Shown here in pieces: positions 36,050 through 43,343 of a DNA stretch of 44,475 nt. The notes beneath the pieces were generated by a model that made no database searches, was not told the origin of the DNA, and saw nothing but the letters and a program-made list of their open reading frames with translations. Location: NCBI GenBank assembly GCA_014379205.1, contig JACMME010000171.1, positions 1 to 44,475 of the forward strand, read 5' to 3'. The position numbers and the translations under genes were made by a program. Position 1 is the first letter of the stretch. Each line of letters starts with the position of its first letter. The DNA is from Gemmatimonadaceae bacterium (GTDB lineage Bacteria > Gemmatimonadota > Gemmatimonadetes > Gemmatimonadales > Gemmatimonadaceae).

Positions 36050-38533
36050 TTAGAACGGATCACCCGGAGGGGGTCTCAACGCCGGAGTCGGAGTGGGCAG
36101 CTCGCGCCGTTCGATCCACCGTGTAAAATCGCCGGATAGCGTCATCCAGTGTGCACGCTCGTCGTCTCCATTCGCGGAGCCGAGTAGTCGCCGGGCCGAG
36201 TCCCGCCAGCTTGAGATCTTGAGCTCGGCCATCGCCCTTGCGGAAGGCTCAGCTTCCCTGTCCGCGGCAAGCATCAGCAACCGGTCTGCAACCGCCCGCT
36301 GTACCACGCGCCTGATGGCAGCCGCCTTACGCGGCGGCACGCCTTCGGTAGCGCCGCGCGCGCCAGCCGCACTGATGAGCGCGTCGATCGTCTCACCCAG
36401 CGTCAGCGCCTGATCGGACCCCGCCGCTTGTTGCACCAGTCTGGCAGCTCGCTCGCGCTGAAGCACAGCATCCACGATCATTTGTGCCAGCGTTCGCGCC
36501 GCTCCCAGCTCATCGAATGTGGGACGCGTACGGCTGTTGAACAGCTCGACGCTCTCATCGTAGCCGAACGGGCGAGGCGCAAGCAGGGTGAGCACCGTGT
36601 CCGGGATCGCCAGCTCAGCCGGCTGCAGCCCTTGCATGAGCATGCGGAGCGCCGTGCGCTGTTGCGCAGACGGAATCGAGCGCGTCGCCTGAAGCGCATC
36701 ACCCCGCACCGCGTTGCTGTACTCCATTCCCCCAATCGTCTTGGCTAGCGAGTTGATGGCAAAACGGTGCATGAAGTACACCGGCACGAAGCGCTCCTGC
36801 AGCATCGCTATCGGTTCGCCCATCCGAATGTTACGCTCTCCAAAGCGGCGCATTGCGATGCGCCGGACGTCCAGTTGATGCTCGAGGAATTCGGCTGCGG
36901 AGGCGGCGTCGTCCCAGAGATTGGTGCGTGGATCCGACGCGAACTCGGGCCGCGCATCGTCGTCCGACAGGAAGAGAAACCCCTTGCTAAGTCCTTCCGT
37001 GATCACAGCGCGCAGCGAATCAACTTCGTGCTCCTGCGGATAGATGCCGTAACCAAAGCGTACCGCCCACACATCGAATTCACCCGGACCCTCGTCGTAG
37101 GCTGTCGCGATGTCTATGGCTCCGTTCGCTCCCAGTCGAACGCGCGGTGGTGGGTAGTCCATCACCGAGCCACGCTCATAAGTGGATGCGATGTAATTAT
37201 GAGCCATCCCGAGAGTATGGCCGATCTCATGGGCGGTCACCTGACGCACGCGGCCAAGCACAAATGAAGTCTCGGCCGCGGCGGCGGGAGTGCCCATTTC
37301 GGCAACGCCCATCAACCCCGCATAAAGATTGTACGAGGTTCTCGCCCGGTGAGAATCCATTCGCGCCTGTGCCTTGATTATCTCCCCCGTTCGCGGATCG
37401 CCGAGTGCGCCCCCTATCGACCAGCCACGCTCGTTCCGGTTGATCCACTGGACAACGTTGTAGCGAGCGTCCAGCGGATCCACTCCTTCGGGCAGCAGCT
37501 CGATGCGAAATCCGCCCTTCAAACCCGCTGCATCGAAGGCCTGCTCCCAGAACTTTCCGCCCGCGAGGGTTGCTGAGCGGACCGGCTCCGGAATTCCGCG
37601 ATCCACGTAATAGATGATGGGCCTCGTTATGGAACTCGAGGCGTCGCGCGCATTGGCGCGCTCGAGTCGATGCCGTGAAATCCACCTTTGCTCGAGCGGC
37701 GCTCCGATTGGTTGCGCGTAATCCTTGAATGTGATGCCGAAGAAGCCCGTTCGAGGATCCAGCTCCCGGGGACGGTAGGCGTCGTCCGGAAGTTGGACGA
37801 ATGAGATGTGCTGGCGCAGCGTAAATGCTCGTCCATCCGGAACGATCTCCGACACCACTCTTCCGGGGCGGCCCGCAGTGGTGAACGTAAGGGCTACATC
37901 GATCTCGGTATTGGTTGGAAACCCCTTCGTGTATGGCTCATGAATGCTCGAGCGATCGAGCGCGATGGAGTAACTCCCTTCGTTGGAGCGGGAAAGACTG
38001 CCAGCGACGTCGAGCCAATCCCGAAACGCGAAGTCCGTTGCGTCCACGAGCATGCGATCACCCTCGTTCGCAACGATCGGTAGAGCAGCCACCGTGCTTG
38101 GAGGAAATGATTCGGCCACGGTGCGCTGATGCGCTGTATTTTCGTGGGCCGTGCTTCTGTATCGCCAGTTCTCGAAGACAACCAGCACGCGATCCCCTTC
38201 CCGGTCGAACCGCGCAACAAAGTCCGCTCCGCCGGCGCCTCGATCGATCCCGACAGGATTAGAGCCCAGTCCCGTCGCCTGTGAAAAAAAGGCGAGAACC
38301 CGCATTGAATCGCGCGGAATCTCCAGCAGTATCTTTCCACCCTTTCCGTCCAGGTAAACCGGGATGAGGCCGTCGCGCTTGCTCATTCCTCCAGTAAGCG
38401 ACGCGATGCTGGTCGCACGCGATGCGTCGCGCGTAGCCGGGCCGGTAGACGCTGCCGTTTGCGTCGCGGCGGTGCACCCTGCAGTTACCGCCATGAGAAC
38501 GAAGGATCGGACCATAGCAGTGTAGCTGGACAT
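36050..38533 (-). CDS. Secreted zinc-dependent metalloprotease (DUF5117/DUF4953 type)
   Basis: The 827-residue protein starts with a signal sequence containing VTAGC, a probable lipobox. The zinc motif HEIGHTLGMAHNY is near residue 435 and is followed by GSVMDYPPPRV, a Met-turn-like segment. Upstream elements such as WINRNERGWSIGGALGDPRTGEI fit the large bacterial zinc metalloproteases with DUF5117 and DUF4953 domains, of unknown substrate. The C-terminal half is helical. Two starts are possible, ATG 38533 and ATG 38515; neither has a clear ribosome site, and the second would begin nearer the signal peptide. The gene is flanked by two heptamer loci (E after it, G before it). Confidence 0.9.
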   Translation of the reverse strand: MSSYTAMVRSFVLMAVTAGCTAATQTAASTGPATRDASRATSIASLTGGMSKRDGLIPVYLDGKGGKILLEIPRDSMRVLAFFSQATGLGSNPVGIDRGAGGADFVARFDREGDRVLVVFENWRYRSTAHENTAHQRTVAESFPPSTVAALPIVANEGDRMLVDATDFAFRDWLDVAGSLSRSNEGSYSIALDRSSIHEPYTKGFPTNTEIDVALTFTTAGRPGRVVSEIVPDGRAFTLRQHISFVQLPDDAYRPRELDPRTGFFGITFKDYAQPIGAPLEQRWISRHRLERANARDASSSITRPIIYYVDRGIPEPVRSATLAGGKFWEQAFDAAGLKGGFRIELLPEGVDPLDARYNVVQWINRNERGWSIGGALGDPRTGEIIKAQARMDSHRARTSYNLYAGLMGVAEMGTPAAAAETSFVLGRVRQVTAHEIGHTLGMAHNYIASTYERGSVMDYPPPRVRLGANGAIDIATAYDEGPGEFDVWAVRFGYGIYPQEHEVDSLRAVITEGLSKGFLFLSDDDARPEFASDPRTNLWDDAASAAEFLEHQLDVRRIAMRRFGERNIRMGEPIAMLQERFVPVYFMHRFAINSLAKTIGGMEYSNAVRGDALQATRSIPSAQQRTALRMLMQGLQPAELAIPDTVLTLLAPRPFGYDESVELFNSRTRPTFDELGAARTLAQMIVDAVLQRERAARLVQQAAGSDQALTLGETIDALISAAGARGATEGVPPRKAAAIRRVVQRAVADRLLMLAADREAEPSARAMAELKISSWRDSARRLLGSANGDDERAHWMTLSGDFTRWIERRELPTPTPALRPPPGDPF

Positions 38534-38563
38534 GATTGGGGGGATTTGGGGGGGAGGGCGAAA

Positions 38564-38722
38564 GTGGATTGCGAACTGGATTGCGGATTGCGGACTGCGA
38601 ACTGCGAACTGCGAACTGCGAAGTCGGCTATGCGTAATCGGCAGTCACCAGTAAGGATCGGCAACCCCCCAACCTACTCGCAGTTCGCGGTTCGCAGTTC
38701 TTCGCAGTTAGCAGTTCGCAGT
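38564..38722. repeat. Heptamer inverted array, locus G (GCGAACT/AGTTCGC)
   Basis: The left arm (38564-38624) reads GTGGATT, GCGAACT, a five-base unit, GCGGATT, GCGGACT, then GCGAACT three times and GCGAAGT. The right arm (38682-38722) has AGTTCGC, GGTTCGC, a shortened unit, TTCGCAG, TTAGCAG and TTCGCAG, the complement. The spacer is 57 bp. It fills the gap between the zinc protease start and the end of the TPR gene. The word equals the locus C word on the other strand. Confidence 0.9.
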
Positions 38723-38734
38723 TCATTCCTGTTC

Positions 38735-39313
38735 TCACCCGCATTTCTTTCGCAGTACCGCAATCTGTTCTCTCAGCCCCGCGTCTCCAACTCCGGCACG
38801 GGCGTCCGCATCGCCAAGCTTTCCGCACCCTCGCGCGAGCTCGTTCATTTCGAGTAGTAGCCTGGCAGCGGTATAGCTCGCCCTTGCGTGTGCAGCGCTT
38901 GCGGGATGTTCCAGCGCTATCCGTTCGAGATGCAGCAGCGCACTTGTCCTTTCGCCTCGGGCCAGTTCCAGCTGTGCGAGCCTCATCAGGGCGTCGTCAG
39001 TCCAGGACGAGAGCGGGAATTCAACGACCACGCGACGCAGATCGCGCTCGGCCTCCGCGGCCGTTACGGCGAGGGCCGCCCGCCAGTAGAGCGCCTCCGC
39101 GTACCGAGCCGAGCCTGGCGGTGCGGCCGCCAGTTTTTGCGCGACAATTGCGCGTCCCTGGTCGCCGTGGCCGGCTGCTACAAGCCGCTGGGCCCGGACA
39201 AAGGCTGAATCCGCCGATTCACCTGACGCTTGTGCGCCGGCTGCGACTGAAACGATGGATGCCGCTACTATGGCACTGCACAGCCCGCCGATGGCGCGCG
39301 TCATCGTCCTCAC
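38735..39313 (-). CDS. Exported TPR-like protein of unknown function
   Basis: The 192-residue protein has a signal peptide (about 1-27, ending AAGAQA) and then alpha-helical repeats of TPR type: AQRLVAAGHGDQGRAIVAQKL, RYAEALYWRAALAVTAAEAE and DALMRLAQLELARGERTSALLHLERI. The pattern is like outer-membrane assembly proteins of the YbgF/BamD kind but too short and general for a firm name. Starts are GTG 39313 or ATG 39304 three codons later. The gene follows holA after 26 bases on the same strand and is likely co-transcribed with it. A Cys pair (RGCGK, KKC) is near the C-terminus. Confidence 0.7.
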   Translation of the reverse strand: MRTMTRAIGGLCSAIVAASIVSVAAGAQASGESADSAFVRAQRLVAAGHGDQGRAIVAQKLAAAPPGSARYAEALYWRAALAVTAAEAERDLRRVVVEFPLSSWTDDALMRLAQLELARGERTSALLHLERIALEHPASAAHARASYTAARLLLEMNELARGCGKLGDADARAGVGDAGLREQIAVLRKKCG

Positions 39314-39339
39314 AACTTATACCTGGAAGGAAAGGACAC

Positions 39340-40440
39340 TCATGCGGTGCGAAGCGCCCTTGTTGGCGCACTTCCGATATCAGTCTTACGCATATCCGAA
39401 CACATCGCGATTACCAACGTCGATAGGATTTGCTCGTCAGAGCTTACGCGTGTCTCCTTGAGGGCGATGTCGGCGCGCAGGAGTGCCTCCAACGCGGCAT
39501 CCACCGAATCAGCATCCCACTGGGAGTGTGATTTGCTCCACGCGGCACGTGCTTCGCCCCACGGACGCCAGACATTGCGAACCGCCTGGATGAAGTCCCA
39601 GAACGCGGCGTCGATTCTCGCGTTTGACAATCCCTGTTCGCGCAATCCAACACCGTGGGAGATAGCCAGCATCTGCGTTGTAAGTGCCATTACGACGGAC
39701 ACACCGGAAATCTTGGGAAGCGCCAGTACGTGCGATAGCATGTCGAGGGCTCTCGGCGCTTCACGAGCTGCGATACAGTCGAGAAAATCCCCGAGTGTTT
39801 CATCGCGACGTATGCCAACAACTGCGACTACGGCAGCCTCGTCGATCTCGACATCACCAGCGTAACTCGCAAGCTTGTCCAGCTCCGCAGCAAGCGCCGG
39901 CAGATCGTTGCCCACGGCGCGGTGCAGGAGCTGGATCGCCGCCGGCGATATCGCGGCGTGCAGCTTCTCCCGCGCGTGGTGCGCAATCCACTTCGGGACG
40001 CGACCTGCCGAGAGTGGCGCGAATTCGGTCGCACCTGGAATGTGTTCCAGCCCCTTGTCTACCTTGGCCTTCTCTCCCCCCTGCGCAACGAGAACAAGTA
40101 TGAGGTCCAGCTTCCGCCCGTCGGGTACTCGAGAGAGATGCAGGTCCAGTGAAGCGCGAGCATCTTTTTTCAAGCTCGCGACATCCCGAATGACCACGAC
40201 GCGCCTCTCCGCCATCATCGGTGGCGTTCCCAACAACGATCCGACCGTCTCGCCGTCGAGATCGGAAGCGCTGCGAACATCCAGATTGAAGTCGCGTGTC
40301 GTGGGCTCGACCGCGCTGTCGATCAGCGCATGCACTGCCTCGGCCTTCAGGTACTCGTCCTCGCCGTAGAAGTAGTAAACCGGTTTGAACGTTTTCGTCT
40401 TGAGCGCTTTCGAGAATGCTCGCTCATCGGGGAGAGACAT
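39340..40440 (-). CDS. holA: DNA polymerase III subunit delta
   Basis: The 366-residue protein matches the clamp-loader delta subunit: PVYYFYGEDEYLKAEAV at the N-terminus, the RDFNLDVRSASDLDGE element, SLLGTPPMMAERRVVVIRDV, and later AGNxLP-like AVGNDLPALAAELDKLASYAG and VVGIRRDETLGDFLDCIAAR. Delta opens the beta sliding clamp during loading. The usual nucleotide site is absent, as expected for this subunit. ATG 40440 has GGGGAGAG in the plus-strand reading after it, but no evident minus-strand ribosome site. It stands after a rho-independent terminator (40462-40487) and before the TPR gene. Confidence 0.93.
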   Translation of the reverse strand: MSLPDERAFSKALKTKTFKPVYYFYGEDEYLKAEAVHALIDSAVEPTTRDFNLDVRSASDLDGETVGSLLGTPPMMAERRVVVIRDVASLKKDARASLDLHLSRVPDGRKLDLILVLVAQGGEKAKVDKGLEHIPGATEFAPLSAGRVPKWIAHHAREKLHAAISPAAIQLLHRAVGNDLPALAAELDKLASYAGDVEIDEAAVVAVVGIRRDETLGDFLDCIAAREAPRALDMLSHVLALPKISGVSVVMALTTQMLAISHGVGLREQGLSNARIDAAFWDFIQAVRNVWRPWGEARAAWSKSHSQWDADSVDAALEALLRADIALKETRVSSDEQILSTLVIAMCSDMRKTDIGSAPTRALRTA

Positions 40441-40461
40441 GGCGGGAATATAAGCAACCGG

Positions 40462-40487
40462 AAAAATCCGTCTGCGACACCGCAGAC
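40462..40487 (-). terminator. Rho-independent terminator upstream of holA
   Basis: The perfect 7-bp stem GTCTGCG/CGCAGAC (40470-40476 with 40481-40487) has a 4-base loop and, on the minus strand, is followed by GGATTTTT (T-run at 40466-40462). It would stop transcripts coming from the anti-sigma gene, which ends 235 bases upstream, before they enter holA. Confidence 0.7.
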
Positions 40488-40537
40488 TTCGCTAAGTGGC
40501 CGGCATCACAGTTACGGTAGCTTTTGCGAATGGGATG

Positions 40538-40690
40538 GATTGCGAACTGCGGAGTGGAAGGAGCGACTGGAACCCTTCGAGTGGCTAGGCCACCTCAATC
40601 CCCGAAAACGGATTACCGCTGTGATAACCGAGCCCCTGGCACCGCGCTGTGACAACCGAGCACCGAGCCCCCGGGCACCAGACCCGTGCC
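40538..40690. repeat. Degenerate heptamer array, locus H (GGCACCG)
   Basis: Two TGCG-type heptamers occur at 40538-40551. Farther on, CGCTGTGAYAACCGAGC occurs twice (40617-40633 and 40645-40661) at a distance of 28 bases, which equals four heptamers, and the following units AGCACCG, AGCCCCC and GGGCACC keep the period. The GGCACCG word is that of locus F. The array is less regular than the others. Arms are not clearly opposed, though GGCAC and GTGCC (40674-40690) can pair. It occupies the gap between holA and the anti-sigma gene. Confidence 0.55.
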
Positions 40691-40721
40691 ACTCAGAACC
40701 AATCGGCCAAGTTGTGTTAAA

Positions 40722-41231
40722 TCACCGCCCGTCCGCATTCAGGAAATGCAGCGGCACCTGCTCGGCAAACATGGCGGCAGACCAGACCGGCGTCCCAGCT
40801 GATGCCGATGTGACATAAGTGGACGTGACTAGCGGAGCGGCTGGCGCAGGTGCTGTCGCAAGCACGGGCTCGAGCGCCAGTCCGCGAGACGGCTCGTCCC
40901 AATCAAATGCCGAAACGGCGAAAAATCCAACGGCCACCAACGCAGCGGCCGCCGCAACGAAGCTGCCCAGGCTGGGACCGCGATGCAGGCTGGCAAGTTG
41001 TTCCGCGTTATTGAGTTGCCGGATTCTCGAGTTGAGACGAGCGGCAAAATTCGGGGATGGTTGAACTGCGGGAAGATTACGAAAGATCAGCAGCGCTCGG
41101 CGAATCGAGGTATCTCGGGCAGCGCAGTCGGCACAATCTGCCAGATGCCGCCGCATCCCCGAAATTTCCTCATCGGGGAGCGCATTGTCCATGAATCCAA
41201 GATGCTGGTTTCTAAAACGCCTACAGTCCAT
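40722..41231 (-). CDS. Zinc-finger anti-sigma factor
   Basis: The 169-residue protein has the zinc-binding anti-sigma motif HxxxCxxC (H29, C33, C36, in RRHLADCADC), one membrane helix (about 91-109, SFVAAAAALVAVGFFAVSAF) and a short periplasmic part. It should hold an ECF sigma factor at the membrane through its N-terminal domain. The sigma gene on the same strand is 486 bases upstream; in most such pairs the two genes touch or overlap. The ATG at 41231 has GGAG about 11 bases upstream. After it come a heptamer-type repeat and the terminator at 40462. Confidence 0.85.
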   Translation of the reverse strand: MDCRRFRNQHLGFMDNALPDEEISGMRRHLADCADCAARDTSIRRALLIFRNLPAVQPSPNFAARLNSRIRQLNNAEQLASLHRGPSLGSFVAAAAALVAVGFFAVSAFDWDEPSRGLALEPVLATAPAPAAPLVTSTYVTSASAGTPVWSAAMFAEQVPLHFLNADGR

Positions 41232-41672
41232 CAGGTTCTTCGCTCCATCGTTGTGTTGTAGGACTCACGAGCATTGTAATACACTGCACGCGCCACTGGG
41301 TTCAAGGCCCAGGGTTAATATCGGCTGGATATGAAATGTACAAGCGCCTACGGGGGCGGGAGCCAGATGCGAGAGCCCTTTGACGACGGCCATCTCGTGT
41401 TATTTGGGTAGATAGTAACAGCGAAAACCAGAGAAGTTCCCAGCGCCTTCCCCGAAGACTACCAGCCAGCCTGATGGCCGATGGTCAGATGCCCTTGCCG
41501 GGCCGTATGAGTGGCCACGTAATTCGGCCATGCGACGATGCAGAAAAGTTTGAGGCGCCAAACCAGCAGGTCAGGTGGCTTGGTACCCGTGAAAGGCGCG
41601 GCGGTTTCATTTCGGGAGCAGGCCAGACCTGTGGTGTGCGGATTCGCAGCACTTGCGATCTGGTAACGCAAA
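41232..41672. other. Long gap between sigma and anti-sigma genes
   Basis: About 440 bases with no convincing frame. Small open frames on both strands (for example 41474-41740) have no family and unusual composition. I see no RNA motif, tRNA or repeat. A promoter for the anti-sigma gene is expected near its right end but I could not identify one with confidence. Confidence 0.5.
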
Positions 41673-41694
41673 GGGACCAGATCACTCTGGTCCC
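41673..41694 (-). terminator. Hairpin after the sigma factor gene
   Basis: GGGACCAGA and TCTGGTCCC form a perfect 9-bp stem with a 4-base loop (TCAC), 24 bases after the sigma stop codon. On the minus strand TTTGCG follows, only a weak T-run. It may be a terminator or a processing site. Its half-sequence GGGACCAG resembles the heptamer word of loci A and B. Confidence 0.5.
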
Positions 41695-41717
41695 CTCGCC
41701 TCGCAAACGCAGCAGCT

Positions 41718-42356
41718 TTATTTCAGGGCCGGCTCAATAATCGCCGCGAAAGAGTTCCTCGCCCTGTTTAATCGCGACTTCACAGTGCCGAGGTTGCAGT
41801 GGGTGATCTCGGCAATCTCCTCGTAGGACTTCCCCTCCAATTCCCTGAGGACGAACACCTGGCGGTGGTGCTCCGGGAGCTGCTCAACGGAAGACTCGAC
41901 CAACTGTCGCAGGTGCCGCTTGCGGTACAAGTCGTCCGGTCGCGACGCCGGGTCCTCGAACTGCAACGGACGCTCCTCATCTTGCCAGTTCTTCTTGATC
42001 GTCTGGAAGAAGATAAGTGGATTGCGCGATCTGTTTCGTAGCTCATTCTTCGCCAGATTCGAGGCGATCGTGTAAATCCACGTCGAAAACTTCTTGGATT
42101 GGTCGAACCGGTGCAAGTGCCGATAGACCCGAATGAACACTTCCTGGACAAGGTCCTCTCCCCGCTCCCGATCGCCGATCGTTCGGTAGATGAAGTTGAG
42201 CAAACGGGTCTGGTACCGTTCGACCAGTTCCTGAAACGCCCGTTCCTCACCTGCCAAAAACGCGTTCACAACATCCGAGTCATCCAAGGAGTGTAACTGC
42301 TCACGAACAGTCACACCCGGCAGCGGCACTCGTGCCTTCAGCGCCACGTCAGCCAT
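41718..42356 (-). CDS. ECF-type RNA polymerase sigma factor
   Basis: The 212-residue protein has region 2 with ERAFQELVERYQTRLLNF, ERGEDLVQEVFIRVYRHL and SKKFSTWIYTIASNLAKNELR, and region 4 with EQLPEHHRQVFVLRELEGKSYEEIAEITHCNLGTVKSRLNRAR split over a spacer; this is the RpoE/SigW kind of sigma factor. It probably works with the anti-sigma protein encoded downstream. The start is ATG 42356, backed by GGGGGAA eight bases upstream; a GTG 14 codons earlier lacks such a site. A candidate -10 and a palindrome (42483-42501) stand about 130 bases upstream. Confidence 0.94.
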   Translation of the reverse strand: MADVALKARVPLPGVTVREQLHSLDDSDVVNAFLAGEERAFQELVERYQTRLLNFIYRTIGDRERGEDLVQEVFIRVYRHLHRFDQSKKFSTWIYTIASNLAKNELRNRSRNPLIFFQTIKKNWQDEERPLQFEDPASRPDDLYRKRHLRQLVESSVEQLPEHHRQVFVLRELEGKSYEEIAEITHCNLGTVKSRLNRARNSFAAIIEPALK

Positions 42357-42482
42357 TTTCGATTCCCCCAACTGCGAAAGGGTGAAATTCACAGACAAAG
42401 AAGAAGCCGTAATCGAAGTCCTCCTGTGTATTGTCCGGGACCTGGTAATGCAGAGGTCATGCCTGACGTGAAGTCGTAAAGG

Positions 42483-42501
42483 TTAGCTAGCTAAAATTAT
42501 A
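42483..42501 (-). promoter_or_regulatory. Candidate -10 and operator-like palindrome upstream of the sigma gene
   Basis: On the minus strand TATAAT (42501-42496) is a perfect -10 hexamer in otherwise GC-rich DNA, and one base after it begins the perfect 12-bp palindrome TTAGCTAGCTAA (42494-42483), which would cover the transcription start. No good -35 hexamer is seen at 16-18 bases, so the promoter may need an activator. The leader would be about 130 bases. Confidence 0.4.
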
Positions 42502-42611
42502 TAAGACAACACGTTATGAAGTTTGGTGCAAACACGCCCATACCGAATACCTGCCGATGTGTCTACTTTTTACACCGCGTAAAAGGACACACTGAAACTG
42601 CTGTTTTAACG

Positions 42612-43166
42612 CTACTTCCCAACCCTGAATCCGGCCGCAAAAAGCAACCCCAGTGCGGTTTTGCCATCCTGAATCTGTCCGCTCTGTATCATCTCCAACG
42701 CGCGAGACAGCGCGAAGGTTTCCACCTCCATAAACTCATCCGCTTCGCGACCCGCTTCACCCTGGGCTAGCCCATCAGCCATGAAAATATGGATCCTCTC
42801 GTCACAAAAGCCCGGCGTGGGAAGCGTGGTACACATGAACTGTACGTTCTCCGCCGTGCAACCGGTTTCCTCCCGCAGCTCTCGCCGCGCGCAATCCAGA
42901 GGCTCCTCACCGGGATCCAGTCGTCCCGCCGGTATTTCGTACAGGTAACCGTTGGCGGCATACCTATACTGCCGTATCAGCAGGATTTGAGGGTCGGCCG
43001 CGAACGGATCGCTCAGAAAGGGAACCACGGCACTTGCGCCTGGATGACGGAATAGCTCCAGCTCGCCGATCGACCCGTCCGGAAACCGGACCGTGTCGAC
43101 ATCCAGGCTAACTATCCGTCCCGAGTACACTCGCTTCCCGCTGACCTTTCCAGTTGTTTCTACCAA
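42612..43166 (-). CDS. NUDIX hydrolase (ADP-ribose pyrophosphatase-like)
   Basis: The 184-residue protein has a perfect Nudix box, GRLDPGEEPLDCARRELREE followed by TGC, matching GX5EX7REUXEEXGU. The preceding VDTVRFPDG and RQYRYAANGYLYEIPAG and the following PTPGFCDERIHIF are typical of the ADP-ribose pyrophosphatase (NudF) branch, which hydrolyses ADP-ribose to AMP and ribose 5-phosphate. The start is TTG 43166: AGAGGA stands six bases upstream and the family begins at this point, whereas the longer frame upstream has no conserved sequence. It is divergent from the GGDEF gene, with a gap of 177 bp. Confidence 0.9.
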   Translation of the reverse strand: MVETTGKVSGKRVYSGRIVSLDVDTVRFPDGSIGELELFRHPGASAVVPFLSDPFAADPQILLIRQYRYAANGYLYEIPAGRLDPGEEPLDCARRELREETGCTAENVQFMCTTLPTPGFCDERIHIFMADGLAQGEAGREADEFMEVETFALSRALEMIQSGQIQDGKTALGLLFAAGFRVGK

Positions 43167-43343
43167 TGAATCCTCTTGATTAGAGACGTGGGAATCGTAA
43201 TTGGTTGCACAAGGGGAAAATCCAGGCCGCAGCCCGCCGGTTGAGTACCTGGCGGCCTTGGCGTAAAACCCTGCGGCACTCCCACTTCCGTCCGTTGCTT
43301 CCAACTCTTGTACGCGTCTTTATTCGAACCCCTTAGGCTCACG

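Noticed and set aside
41474-41740. Small plus-strand frame between sigma and anti-sigma genes
   Set aside because: It crosses the 9-bp hairpin and the end of the sigma gene and has no recognisable sequence.
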